The translations under genes were made by a program, and so were the position numbers. Below are positions 1 through 11,160 of a DNA stretch of 64,000 bases, piece after piece. The first letter of the stretch is position 1; each line of letters begins with the position of its first letter. The notes beneath the pieces are model-generated. The model had not been told where the DNA came from. It saw nothing but the letters and a program-made list of their open reading frames with translations, and did not search any database. The DNA is from Ichthyophis bannanicus (lineage: Eukaryota > Chordata > Amphibia > Gymnophiona > Ichthyophiidae), in contig CM066043.1 in NCBI GenBank assembly GCA_033557465.1, positions 74,926,662 through 74,990,661 on the forward strand. The letters are read 5' to 3'.

Positions 1-1170
1 CCCTCGGTGGCCCAGGCAGCCCTGGTTCCCACTGCTTCTCTCCCTATCAGCAACAACGCCAATTCCCCTGTGTCGAGACCCAGGGCTACTCTCACAGGAG
101 CAGGGCTCTGTCACTGATGGCTTGGCTGCTGGAAGGGTAGTGTTAGCCCCCTTCAACTTCCCACAGGATGTGGAAGAGATGCTTTTGGCCTCTTGTAAGG
201 CCTCCACAGAGAGGCCAAGTAAGGCTGATTCTTGGTGTGGTGCGCTGAAAGGCGAACAAACCCGTTCTCCTGCTTTGTACAAATGGTGCTCCAGGACCTG
301 TTTCATCTCTCACAGGTGGGACTGCAGTCCATTTCGGTCAGAGTACACCTGAATGCCATCGCAGCGCATCACCATCCTATTGAGGGAAAATGCCTCTCGG
401 CTCAGCCCCTTGTATTTTGATTCCTGCGGAGCCTCATGTTATCCAAACCCCCCCCACACACCAGTCTCCAGTGGCAGAATGGGATCTCAATGTGTTGCTC
501 TCTTAGCTAACTAAGCCTCCATTTGAGTGTCTGGCCTACCTGCTACTTCCGGCATCTATCCTGGAAGGTCGCCTTCCTGGTAGCACTCAAATCAGCATGC
601 AGAGTCAGCAAGGTCCAGGCTCTAATGGTGGAACTACCCTACATGAGATTCTACAAAAACAGGGTGGTGCTCTGTACACACCCCAAGTTTCTGCCGAAGG
701 TGCTATCCCCATTCCATCTCAACTAGGAGGTGGTACTCCCCACCTTTTTTCCGAGGCCTCACGCAGGTAGGGCAGAGACCGTTCTCCATAATCTGGATTG
801 TAAGAGAGCTCTGTCCTTTTATGTGCAACGGACTCGGGGCCACTGCAAAGCACCTCAGCTTTTCATATCCTATGACTCCATCCACCACTTGGGTGGCAGA
901 CTGCATTACCCTTGCCTATGAGCAGGCAGGGACCTCACTGGACCAGAGGGTCACAGAGCACTGTGTCAGGGCCATAGCTACTTCTGTGGCAAATCTGTCT
1001 CTGTGACAGAAATCTGCCGGGCCGCCACCTGGTCTAAAGTCCATGCCTTCACAGCTCACTACTGGCGGGATAGGGAGTCCCAGTGGGACAGCGCCTTTGG
1101 CCAGGCCGTATTCTGTAATCTCTTCGGGTGTAGTCAATTCCTGCCCTCTGACCCTTCTGACAGGAGTGCT
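1..1170 (+). pseudogene. DIRS element D1: RNase H tail and tyrosine recombinase remnant
   Basis: The 5' edge reads as the end of the RT/RNase H polyprotein (PRWPRQPWFPLLL, matching the PRWPRQVWYPLLL stretch of the better copies at 53-60 kb). Recombinase coding follows in several broken frames: a VRVHLNAIAA-like stretch near 335-365, WKVAFLVALKSACRVSKVQAL-like coding near 555-620 (the ARRISEL first-arginine box, altered), an intact H-x-x-R box (HCVR, about 959-970) and the tyrosine region (FTAHYW, about 1048-1065). These are the R, HxxR and Y positions of DIRS recombinases. Frameshifts and stops make it non-functional. The upstream part lies outside the window. Confidence 0.85.
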
Positions 1171-1289
1171 GGTTCCCGGCTGGACACCTGGGTCTTGTGA
1201 GAGTCTCTCTATAGACATTCAGCTGATGATGATCACAGCTCACCCTTACAGGTCACCTTGGCATTTTTACAGGTTCTCGTTAGCCTGTA

Positions 1290-1648
1290 GCTGGGGAGTC
1301 CCATATGTGAGAACTGACTTCCTGCTTGTTCCCAGAGAAAGTGTAGTTACCTATAACAGGTATTCTCCATGGACAGCAGGAATCAGTCCTCATAACCCTC
1401 CCTCCTCCCCTTGGCGTTGCTTCTTTACCGTATTTTAATTTTTGTCATCTTAGCTATTTCATTAGACTGAGGCACGATGGTACGCTTGGGCGGGAAGTAG
1501 ACCACACATGCGTGGTGCATCTCCCAAAGGCTTTCTTTGAAAGCTGGGGAGATGCTTTTGTGTGGGTTCCATTGGTGCCGACATCACCCATATGAGAGGA
1601 CTGATTCCTGCTGTCCCTGGAGAACACCTATTGTAAGTGAGTAGCTTG
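1290..1648 (+). repeat. D1 internal complementary region and right inverted terminal repeat
   Basis: At 1296-1428 a GTCCCATATGTGAGAACTGA-type block is followed by a segment complementary to the right end. This is the DIRS internal complementary region (ICR). The right terminal repeat follows at about 1480-1648 and ends in a GATTCCTGCTGTCCCTGGAG-type terminus. The same order is seen in D2 (9410-9748), A1 (16455-16836) and A3 (61100-61464), which supports the call. Confidence 0.8.
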
Positions 1649-1651
1649 GAA

Positions 1652-1882
1652 TGGAGGAGTAGCCTAGTGGTTAGAGCACTGATTTGGGAACCAAGAGACC
1701 AGGGTTCAATTCCCACTAGCACTCCTTGTGTCCTTTGGCATGTCACTTAACCCTTCATTGCCTCAGAAGAATCCAAGTTATCAATGTTCCTGTTTAATGT
1801 ACATTACCAAGTTTAAATTACAATGTAAACTGCTTTGACTAAAATGATAAAGTGGTATAAAAGACCTGTTAAATAAATAAAC
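1652..1882 (+). mobile_element. tRNA-derived SINE with MIR/CORE-like body and LINE-like tail
   Basis: The head has an A box (TAGCCTAGTGG, 1660-1670) and a B box (GGTTCAATTCC, 1703-1713) of a type 2 RNA polymerase III promoter. The body contains a TGGCATGTCACTTAACCC-like stretch resembling the CORE/MIR central domain. The tail (TGTAAACTGCTTTGACT ... GGTATAAAAGACC followed by TAAATAAATAAA) looks like the 3' end of the L2-like LINEs in this window. A closely similar copy sits at 31459-31691. It is a SINE, not a tRNA gene: there is no intact cloverleaf and it is dispersed. Confidence 0.9.
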
Positions 1883-2149
1883 TATGCTTTCCTTATCACC
1901 CACTAGACCAGTCCAAATGAATGGATTATGTTCCCCAGCTAGCAGCTGGAGGCAGACTTAAACAACTTTCAGTGCTCTCATCGCTAGATTTATATGCTGG
2001 TGCAACAGAGAGACGCTAGTATTTGCTTTCAACAGGTGACAAGGTGTTTGGACGGGTGCAGCATTTATGATAGGCATCTTTCCCCTGGGCCACAGCACAG
2101 TTTGCATGTAACCAAAAACTAACAGGGCATGAATATGCATGCTGTTTTA

Positions 2150-2960
2150 CAATGAACAGAGCATGATAATTAAGCCTAACCTTTGTACATTGAGCAATAG
2201 TTAATGGAGAAAACCAAGTATTTACATCGTAGAGGGAGAGAATCAGAGGAGTAGGAAGACCTAGTGCACATTTAGATTGGGATTCTAGGGGTATGGATGT
2301 GTGTTAGAGTTCTTGAAAAAGGTATGTTTTCACTTTCTTTCGAAATTCTTTGTGGTCTGAGCATTTTCATATGCCTGGTGGTAGAGAATTCTATAAAAGT
2401 GGGAGCAAAGAGTGAAAATGCATGGGTACATGCAGATTGTTTACTCCTAGTCATATGAGGTGGGATAGAGACTTAGATTTGTGGTATATAAAACTAGTTA
2501 AATAGAGAGGAGGAAGAGCATACGCTGTCTTCAAAGCCTGTCAGTCTTAAGTCTGGATAGCAGGCATTAGAGGCAGGTTGCTGATTGTTTGTGTATGGTT
2601 TTGAATATTGTGAAGAGAGCCTTATATTTCATTCTTGCTGAGATGGGAAGCCAGTGGTGTTGCCTTAATACAGAGTGATGTGTGTTCTTTGCTGGGATCC
2701 ATGGATTATTCATGCTGCGGTGGTCTGTGCCATCTGTAGAGAGTGTAATGCATGCTTGGAGAGGCCAAAGTAAATTATGTTGCAGTAGTCTAGGATAGAT
2801 GTGATTATGGTCTGGCATACTGCCTGGAATAGGTCTGGTGTTAGTAGGGGACGAAGATCCTTAAGAGTCAGCTTGTGATAGACCGAGCTGGTAGTTCTCT
2901 TTATGTGGGCTTGGAAATTTAGCCTCTGGTCTATTATTAAGCCTAGTTATTTGACTTCTG
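2150..2960 (-). pseudogene. L2-like LINE ORF2 C-terminal remnant
   Basis: On the minus strand, 2818-2567 reads through a QHHWLPISARMKYKALF stretch, the conserved C-terminal reverse-transcriptase tail of L2-type LINEs (HWLP...R..KALF). 2454-2272 continues with an AFSLFAPT block, equivalent to the AFS..AP..WNSLP region. The flanking sequence out to about 2960 fits upstream LINE coding but is not clean. The copy is 5' truncated and frame-broken. Confidence 0.75.
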
Positions 2961-2989
2961 ATTTCACTTGAATGACAAAATTGTCAAGC

Positions 2990-4065
2990 TCAAGGCTTTT
3001 GGGGGAGAAAAGAATTTTTTTAAATTCTTTTTCTTGCCCATTCACGTCTTTTCAGGTCTCCCTTTTTGCCATGGTATGTGCAGTCTGTCTTTTTCATTTG
3101 TTCCTTTTTATTGCAATCTGTGCTATTCTTTTTGGAGATTCTTTTTTTGCCTTTTAATGGTGTTTTTTTTGTTTTTGTTTTTTGCAGTTTTTTGATTAGC
3201 CATATGGAGCCTTGCAAACATGACTGTTGCTTGGCATTATGCCACCTGTGGCTCATTGAGTTAGCTCTATAGCATGCTTTTTTACCCCCTTTGTGATGAG
3301 GAGGCACAGAACCTGTTTGTTTGGCATTGTTAGCAGGGCCCAATGCCAATTGGCTTTCTTCTCTGAGCCCTGCATGCCTTTCCCACTTGTGAGGCAGGCA
3401 GCTGCTTTGCAGGCCTGCAAGGTGTTGTCTCAGAGGGGACAGGCTTGAGGAGCCCTCCCTCGGGGACCAGGGCTCCCTCCCTGCTGGTTTTGAACAGCAG
3501 CTACTGAAACAGCTCACAAGATGTTTTCATTCCTTTCTTGCTGCTTGGCCAACCCCCTTTGAAGAGGTCTGAGGTCATGGCATGCCCTCTGGTGCACCTT
3601 GGGTACGTGGGTGGCTCTGCCATGGCTGGAAAAGGAGTTAAGCTCCCCCATGTTGCTCTTTCACCCATGTTTTCTCCGGGACCCCAGTCTTATTCCCTGT
3701 GGAGGTTGGCTGGGATGCTGAAGAGGACTCTTTCTCCAGAAGGTGAGTCTGAGGAGGAATGGGTGCTCCCACTTATGGAGGGCAAGGATCCTTCTGTGAT
3801 CTACCTTTCCCACAGAGAGTACCTTTTTGGCGCTATTCAGGACACTATGGCGGCCTTACACATTGTGGAGACTGCCCCTCTGTCAGCGTCCAGTGGACCC
3901 TGTTTTGGAAGGTATCGGGCATCCTTCTGGCTTCTTTCCTTAGGCCTAAAGGGCTCTGCTATATCCCCTGTCCCTTCCCTACCCTTGGGTGGATGTCCTA
4001 GCCACTGTGGCGACCAAGTGCACGGCTATCCCAATGCAAACCTTTTAGCATCAGGGCATGCGGCA
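2990..4065 (+). pseudogene. DIRS family B-like leader and gag remnant
   Basis: A T-rich leader (2990-3260) resembles the one before the family B gag at 17560-17900. Between about 3540 and 4045 one frame reads SEEEWVLP then, in a shifted frame, LYPLSLPYPWVDVLATVATKCTAIPM. This aligns with the family B gag segment LYPM...KVDAAVSAVTKKTTIPVE (residues about 270-300 of that protein). Stops and frameshifts are frequent. The left boundary is uncertain and no left terminal repeat was found. Confidence 0.55.
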
Positions 4066-4184
4066 GTGACACGCGTTGATAATCAGTGGTACTAATCATA
4101 TTACTACCATTGAATATCCTAACCAAGGGAGATTAGCATGGTTAGCATGTCTAACCATGTTAATCCCTTTTAATATTCGCATAA

Positions 4185-5056
4185 CCCCACAGGTCCACCT
4201 ACGGATGCGACAGGCCCAGTGGACCCTCGGCTCTCAATGGACTCAGGCCATGGGTCAACTGAAGGATCAAGTTCGGATCACCCAGCCTCTCATGGCCTCT
4301 TTCGCCTGGTGCAGACCCTACAGATTCTTATGGCTGGCCTACCCTTCCAGGCCCTGCTGAGCCCAATATGTTCTGACCACGAACACTTCCAAGCTTGGCT
4401 GGGGAGCCCACTGTAACAATCTCCAGTCTCAGGGTGCTTGGACTTGGGAGGACAGTGCCCTCCAGATCAACCTCCTGGAACTCAGAGCTGTGACAAATTC
4501 CCTTTGGGTGTTCCAGGACAATGTGCTCGCAGATTGACTCAGCAGAGTCTTTCGGTCCCATGAGTGGCGCCTCAACCCAGCGGTGGCCATCTCTATCCTT
4601 TGACGTTGGGGGCCCCTGACATTGGACCTCTTAGTCAGCTCTGAGAATGTGCAGCTGCCACACTTCTGCTCCCGGAGGCCGACCCTGGAATGGATGGCAG
4701 CAGGCGCCTTTCTTCTGCCTTGGTTCAGGAGCCTGCTGTGTGCGTACCCGCCTACTCCCCTGGTTCCCAAGACCTTGCTCAAGGTTCAGTTGGACTTAGC
4801 CTCTGTAATTCTCATTGCTCCGTGGTGGCCCTGGCAACCGTGGTTCCCTGTACTCCTGCAAATGTCATGGGCGGCTCAGATATCCCTGGGCCATGCCCCA
4901 GACTTGCTCTCACAGAAGGACGGGACCCTTCTCAATCCCAACCTCCAATCCCTCGCTCTAATGGTATGGATGCTGAATGGCTAGCCTTAGCATACCTCGA
5001 CCTCTCTCAGGACATAGAGGACATCCTACTGGCATCAGGCAGAGACTCAACATGGT
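4185..5056 (+). pseudogene. DIRS element D2: RT C-terminus and RNase H remnant
   Basis: The sequence starts in the RT connection region (HLRMRQAQWTLGSQWTQAMG, matching HMRAAQWTLSTQWTQASG in A2/A3). It continues through RNase H fragments (SKLGWGAHCNN, LLELRAV, then a LAD-LSRVFRSHEW block) and the downstream conserved region (VPKTLLKVQ, LIAPWWPWQPWFP). About 60 codons in the middle of RNase H, including the DNQ box, are missing. The coding is cut at about 5056 by the CR1 insertion and resumes at 8440 in the recombinase gene. Confidence 0.8.
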
Positions 5057-5830
5057 ATGTGTATGCCTTAGAAACAGAAACATAGGCCATGTGGTCTTTT
5101 TCTGTCGTCATATTTCTATCTAGTCTGTCCTTCCATATCAACAACTACAACAGTCCCTTTTTTCCTTAAGAGATCCTCTGTGTTTGTCCCATGCTTTTTT
5201 GAATTCAGATATTGTCCTCATCTCTACCACCTCCACTGGGAGACTATTCCACGGATCCACCACTCTTTCCGTAAAGAAATATTTCTGCATATCACTCCTG
5301 AATCTATTCCCCTTCACCCTCATCCCATGTCCCCTCATAGCAGAACTTGCTTTCAATTGAAAAAGGCTCTCCCCCTGTACATTTATGCCATAGAGGTATT
5401 TAAATATCTCAATCATATCACTTCTATCCCGCCTTTCCTCTAAGATGTACATATTAAGATCCTTAAGTCTGTCCTCATATGCTTTATAATAAAGACCACT
5501 AACCATTTTAGTAGCCACCCTCTGTACTGACTCCATCCTGTTTATATCCTTTTGAAGGTGCGGTCTCCAGAATTGCACACTATACTCCAAATGAGGTCGC
5601 ATCAAAGACTTATACAGAGGCACTATCACCTCCTTTTTTCTGCTAGCCATTCCTCTTCCTATGCACCTAAGCATCCTTCTAGCTTTTGCCATCACCTTTT
5701 CTATCTGTTTAGCTACTTTAAGATCATCAGACACAGCCACGTCTAGGTCCCGCTCTTCTTTAGTGGACAAAAGTACTTCACCTCCTATACTATATTGCTC
5801 CCTTGGATTGCTGCAGCCCAAATGCATGAC
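5057..5830 (-). pseudogene. CR1-like LINE, RT C-terminal part (left of nested L2)
   Basis: A minus-strand frame from 5827 to 5138 gives 229 residues including LYKSLMRPHLEYSVQFWRPH, QRVATKMVSGL, RSDMIEIFKYL and KYFFTERVVDPWNSLP. These are the conserved thumb/C-terminal motifs of CR1-group reverse transcriptases. The frame is open over this stretch. The rest of the element lies at 8166-8440, so the LINE was split by an L2-like insertion. The whole LINE sits inside DIRS D2. Confidence 0.85.
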
Positions 5831-8165
5831 CTTTATTTATTTATTTATTACAATTTCTTATATACCACACTATTCGGCATCAGCGCGGTTCACATTATAA
5901 CACAACGACCATAACAACAAGCTGTTTGGTTTTACATTGAACAGGGGTACAAACTTGGATAACAGGGGTAAACTATATACATGAGATATTTACACGGCTA
6001 GAATTGAACAACAATATCATAATGAAAGTAAGGGTCGTTTCCAAGTGGGTCATTTCTTCAGAGGGAATACCTAGGTGCCATTGCTGGTTGGGTAGTATTG
6101 GAGGAAAAGGTGGTATTTGAGTGCCTTCCTGAACTGCGATAGGTTGGTAATAGCCCTAATGTAAGAGGGTAGAGCATTCCAGCATTTAGGTACATAAAAA
6201 CTGAACGCCCTGTTTGTGGTTGATATGTTGCACTTCGACAATGCCTTTGGTGTTATTAGTAGGTTTACGGCTATTGATCTTCTGGATCTGTTGGGGGCAC
6301 TATGTGAATAAGTTCAGTGAGGGAGGAGGATGAAATGCCTTTGATTGCCTTGAACGATAGGAGTAGGGTTTTAAAGATGATCCTCCCATGGATGGGTAAC
6401 CAGTGAAGCTGTTTAAGAATGGGAGTCACGTGGTCACTTCTGGAGGCTCCGTATAGGACCCTTGCTGCGGCATTCATAGCCAGCTGTAATGGGGCCAGTG
6501 TGGATTGAGGGAGACCTTGTAAGATGGCATTCGCAAAGTCGAAGTGAGGCAGGATTAGCGCTTGGTATATGGTCCAGAAGTCATCTGCGTCCAACAGGGA
6601 GCGCAGATGCCTGAGCTTGCGGATTTTGAAGTATACAGCTTTGACTATGTTGCTTATGTGGTGTTTCATATCCAGTCGTTGGTCCAATGTAACTCCAAGG
6701 TATCTTATTGTTTCTTTGGTTTGTAAGTCAGCTTCCTTGACACTGATGTGGGAAGGAGGAGTAAAGTTGGGGTCTCTGGTGATGAAAAGCACCTCCGTCT
6801 TTTTATGTTGAATGCGTAGGTTCTGTGATTGGAGCCACACTGAGACCGCGTTGAAACAGTCTATCATCGGTGCTAGGTCCATTTGGGCTGTAGAGAACGG
6901 CATGTATAAAAGAATGTCATCTGCATATATCAAACAGCTTACGTTGAATGACCTTATGATGTTGCAGATGGGCTGCATGTAGATATTGAATAATAGGGAG
7001 GACAGCGAGGAGCCTTGAGGTACACCCTGTTTTTGATGGAAATGTTTAGACTCTTCTGATCCGGACTTCACGTATTGCCATCTTCCTTCCAGATAGGATT
7101 TACACCATCCTAGTGCAATGTTGCAGATGCCCTTCTCTTTCAGTCTACCAAGGAGAATTTCGTGACTCACCGAGTCGAACGCAGCGGCGATGTCTAAGAA
7201 GATGAGCACAAAACCTTGTCGGACGTTGTCAATGCCTGTGCTGATATCGTTGAATAGACTAGTGAGTAGGGTCTCGACTCCATAATATTCTCTGAACCCA
7301 TGTTGGCAGTGATCTAGGGGAGCTGCGGAGTCTATATGATCTTGAATTTGCCGTTGTACCTCTTTCTCAGTTATCTTAGCTAGGAGGGGAATACTAGCTA
7401 TTGGCCTATAAGAATCGACCTTTCGCGGGTCAAGCTTGGGGTTTTTCAATAGTGGCCTAATGGATGTCTGCTTGAGTGTTGTGGGGAAGTATCCTGTTGT
7501 GAAGGAGAGGTTCATTAGATTTGCGATGAAAGGACTGAACACAACACGTAGCTCCTTAATCCAAAAAGCTTGGCATGGATCAGTCTGGGCAGTGGAGGTA
7601 TTGAGGGATGCTATGGTATCTTCAATGCATTTAGTGGATGGTGTGGAGAATTTGTCAAGTGGGGTTAGGCCCGTTGGTTCTTGGTACGGGATTGCTGACA
7701 CCTTGTTAGTTTGTACGATCTTGGATTGCAGGTAGTTAACGAATTCTTGTGGGTGAATCACACTGTGATGTTCGGGAGATGGTTCCTTCGAGAGGGATTT
7801 GACCAAGTTGAAGAGGTCACGTGGTTTATTCAGTGATCTCTTTAGGGTGTCGGTGTGATATTGTTTCATTTTGGTTGTGATTGCTTCACAATGTATTGAG
7901 AGGTGGGTTTGGTAGGCGGTCTGATCTTCAGTAGAGAGCGATCGGCGCCATCGGCGCTCAAGTCTGCGTAGTTGAGTAAGAGAAGATCGCAGCTCAGGAG
8001 AAAACCACGGGGCAGAGCTTCTCTTCATCCTTGCTGTGTTGTTGGAGTTCGGGCGTTGTGAGATGGCATTTAAGTTGGAGTTCCAGGATGAGATCAATTC
8101 TTCAAGGTCAGGCGTGGTTTTGTTGAGGAGGGATTGGGTCTCAGATAGGATGTGTTCCCTGTTAA
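5831..8165 (-). mobile_element. L2-like LINE, 5' truncated, nested in CR1
   Basis: The 3' end is at 5831, with a TTTATTTATTTATTTATTA tract (an ATAAA-rich tail on the minus strand), preceded by a GAACCGCGCTGATGCCGAAT motif. The body runs to 8165, where coding starts abruptly. The pentamer ATGAC flanks it (5826-5830 and 8166-8170), consistent with a short target duplication. The first Met codon of the open frame (8172-8170) lies in that flanking duplicate, not in the LINE. Confidence 0.85.
6271..8165 (-). CDS. L2-like LINE reverse transcriptase, 5' truncated, frame open
   Basis: About 630 residues are open without stops on the minus strand. The N-terminal ~200 residues are the linker between endonuclease and RT. 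The RT fold follows: motif A at FLDIAAAFDSVSHEILL (about residues 325-345), motif B at QGVPQGSSLSSLLF (about 385), catalytic motif C YADDILL at about residues 416-422, and the L2-type tail LKQLHWLPIHGRI near residue 590. The apurinic endonuclease domain is absent because of 5' truncation. An intact frame this long suggests a relatively young insertion. It is closest in motif style to the L2/CR1 group; a finer clade is not claimed. Confidence 0.85.
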
Positions 8166-8440
8166 ATGACATTTTTTAACATTAAATCCCAGCTGCCAAA
8201 TTCTAGACCATTCGTCAAGCTTAGCTAGATCCCTCCACATGTTATCTACACCTTCCTGGGTGTCTATTGCAGATTTTGGTATCATCCACAAAGAGGCAAA
8301 CCTTACCCGACAGCCCTTTTGCTATATCACTAACAAAGATGTTGAAAAGAATTGGACCAAGGACAGATCCCTGAGGCAAATGGCATAGATTCTCGATCTG
8401 GTGTGCAGACAGGAATCTCAACCCTTTCTCTTGCTTGGTG
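8166..8440 (-). pseudogene. CR1-like LINE, RT palm segment (right of nested L2)
   Basis: Minus-strand frames read LPQGSVLGPILFNIFVSDI (RT motif B) and FVDDTKICN (motif C, FVDD instead of the common FADD), followed by KLDEWSRIWQLGFNVKKC. The next residues, MHLG, are found across the L2 insertion at 5827. The two pieces therefore join into one CR1 RT. The element's 5' end meets DIRS D2 coding at about 8440, so the CR1 copy is 5' truncated. Confidence 0.85.
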
Positions 8441-9249
8441 CAGGACATCCTACAGTATCTGCTGTACCTCTCCCGGGCTGATCTAAAATTCAATTCCATC
8501 GGGGTGCACACCCCTTGTGGACAGTTTTATGAGGAGGCTTCTCCTCTCACGGCTCCCCATCAGCTCACCGCTGGTGGTGTGTGATCTGAACGTTCTCCTC
8601 AGGAAGCCGCTGGCTTCCCCCTTTGAGCTGCTGGCTTCGTGCCATCTCAAGTTCTTATTGTGGAAAGAAGTGTTCCTGGTAGCCCTTATTTTGGCCAGAC
8701 AGGTTAGTGAGCTGCAGGCACTGGTGGCCCACACCCCTTATAATAGGTAGGAGTCATCCGAAATTCTTGCCTAAGGTGGAGTCCGCTTTTCACATTAACC
8801 CGGAGGTAGTCCTTCCCATCACCTTCCCCAGGCCTCACGAATCCCAAGCAGAGGCCTTGCTACATACCTTGGATTGCAAAAGGACACTGGCCTTCTGTCT
8901 CGAGAGGACAAAGGCCCATTGCCGCTCATCACAACTGTTCATCTCATATGACATCAACAGGCTCAGGGTTGCGGTCTCTAGGCATTCCCTATATACCTAC
9001 ATGGCAGACTGTATCTCTTTCACCTATGAGCAGGCTGGACTGTTTCTGGATGGTCATGTTGCCATGCATTATGTGCACGCCATGGTTGCCTTGGTGGCTC
9101 ACATGTGCTCTTTCCCCCTGCAGGACATCTGCCAGGCCGCCACCTGCTCTTTGGTCCTTACCTTTGCAGCGCATTACTGCTTGGAGGAGAGCTCATGGTG
9201 TGATAGCGCCTTCGGCCAGGCAGTACTTTGTCACCACTTTGGGGAATAG
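8440..9249 (+). pseudogene. DIRS element D2: tyrosine recombinase remnant
   Basis: The coding resumes with ILQYLLYLSRADLKFNSI (compare LLEYLLYLSNAGLKTNSV in A2). It then gives FLVALILARQVSELQALVA (the first-arginine box) and FPRPHESQAEALLHTLDCKR, and ends with QAATCSLVLTFAAHYCLEE (tyrosine box). The stretch from 8707 to 9249 is open for 180 residues. The H-x-x-R box is degenerate (HYVH in place of HNVR), so the product would lack the second catalytic arginine. Confidence 0.85.
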
Positions 9250-9409
9250 TACAACTCCTTCCCTCCAGCCCTTTGTGTCCAGGCTAGCGGAGAGGAGATT
9301 CCAGGGTCAATGCTGGGGCTGCATTGCTGGACTTGAAGCCATTCAGCACTCCTTGCTGCCCTTCACGGTTCGCCTTTTGGGTCGCCCATAGCTCCTACAG
9401 GTTTTTTCG

Positions 9410-9748
9410 GTAGCCTGTAGCTTGGGAGTCCCATATGTGAGGCCTGTCTTCCTACTTCTTCCCAGAGAAAGCGTAGTTACTCGCCTGTAACAGGTATTCT
9501 CTGGAAAGCAGGAATCGGTCCTCCCATCCCTCCCTCCCTCCTGTGGAATTGGTTTTTCTTTTTAATACTGAGATAAGATGGCACATTTGGATGGGAAGGT
9601 GACCGCGCATTCGCAACCTAACTCCCAAAGGCTTTCTTTGAAAGTTGGGGAGTGATTCTGCATGGGCTCCATCGATGCCAACGTCACCCTTATATGAGAA
9701 CTGATTCCTGCTGTCCCTGGAGAACACCTGTTACAGTGAGGAACTACG
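9410..9748 (+). repeat. D2 internal complementary region and right inverted terminal repeat
   Basis: The ICR occupies about 9420-9530 (GGGAGTCCCATATGTGAGGC ... CCTGTAACAGGTATTCTCTG). The right ITR occupies about 9585-9748 and ends ACACCTGTTACAGTGAGGAA then CTACGCT. The layout is identical to D1 at 1290-1648, so D1 and D2 are copies of one family. Confidence 0.8.
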
Positions 9749-10559
9749 CTATATATATGAAGGCGATTAATCATTAAAACTTAGTTGATATGTCTTGTCT
9801 TATTCATTTGTAGTCGATTTGATGTCTGTCACATTTTAATATATAAATAGTTGTTTAGCAATTGATCGATTTATTGTATTTAATGTAGATATTTAAATTA
9901 TGTGACCACTGATATTCCACTTAATGTAATCCACCCTGAATCCTTGATTGGTTAAGTGCATAAATTGAATTGAATTAAATTAAAATTAAGCTAAGTACCA
10001 GCGTTGCTCATGATTGCATTGAGCTGGGAGCCAGACAGAAACCAGGGCTTGTTGATGTGAATTGCACTAGATGAATGTACCACATAGGAATGTTTATTAT
10101 GTTTGTTACTGCCAGTTGTACAGGAGGAGGTATACCAGCACCTTTCAAGGTAGAGTGCAGGTAGAAACCAGCAGCCAGCGAAGGTCATGGCAGTATGTAT
10201 CACGGTGAATTTTTGGAGATAGCACTGGCTTTCTGAGAGGGCTGGCTCACCTGTTCAGTTGTTAGCATGCCTAGGAGCAGACTGACAGGAGGCAATGGTT
10301 GGTGCTGTGAGTGTCTATGGCAGGAGGCTAGGATGTCTGCCTAGGCACTATAGTGGGCAGGCATCCAAGGGACTGGGAGATAGCAGATCTGGGGCTTAAG
10401 GTACCAACAAGGCAGAGGTTGGAGCATCGTGGCACTTGACAGGAAGATGTGGCCTGGGTTTGCAAGCACTGATAAGTTTCAGTCTGGGACGTCAACTGTG
10501 GCCTTCTACTCTGCTTAGGGGATGCTTTGGTATATCCCACTTTTCTGGACTGATCTGGT
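9749..10559. other. No gene seen; possible LINE 3' tail
   Basis: AT-rich sequence. Around 9890-9985 there is a TGTAATCCACCCTGAATCCT block followed by AATTGAATTGAATTAAATTA, in the style of a LINE 3' end with a simple tail. I see no coding or structural feature in 9990-10559. Confidence 0.35.
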
Positions 10560-11160
10560 ATGAACAAAAAAGGAAAATGCAGTTATGCTTACCTAATGAT
10601 TTTGTTCTGTAATCTTCCAGACCAGGCCAGGCTTCCACCCCACAAGCTTAGGAAATGGGCAGTAATAGGCAGCCCCCATATGGCAGTGGCATATTATGAG
10701 GCATCTCGCTTGGTTGAATTATTGCAAGCCAGACTGGACTGAATTATCTGGGATGATACTTTGGATTCTAAACGCATTCAAGGACATTTTGTCTGAATTC
10801 CCCCACCCCCCCCTCCTCCATGACTAGGGAAAGAAAAATGCTTATATAGAATTTATGGTATCTTAGTAATGATTGTTCAGGCAAGATCAATCTGTGGCAA
10901 ATGAAGATTTCTAGAAGTAAATAGAACACATTGTTTTTGTATGAAACATGGATATTGCAGGTTGCACTCAAAATGGTTCTTAGCTTTAGCAGAATAATAC
11001 AGTGTAACTCTTTGGCTTCCCCAGGCTATATACAGAAACCATGTATTTTTAGCTCTGTCTCCGCTGCGAGGGGAAGATAATCCACTTGTTTAGATAGTTC
11101 TGTAGGACTTGATGAATCACAATTATCAGGTAAGCATGATAGAACTTTTCTTCCATTTGC
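10560..11160 (+). repeat. Possible remnant of DIRS ends (ICR-like and ITR-like)
   Basis: 10580-10615 contains GCAGTTATGCTTACCTAATGA and 11125-11150 contains ATTATCAGGTAAGCATGATA. These are imperfect inverted copies of each other, each with a TTACCT/AGGTAA core like the ICR and right end of families A and B. No coding was recognised between them. This could be a strongly decayed or solo DIRS end, or chance. Confidence 0.3.

Noticed and set aside
3020..3517. 165-codon minus-strand open frame in the D2 leader
   Set aside because: It is antisense to a T-rich leader and gives a Lys-rich low-complexity product without a family match.
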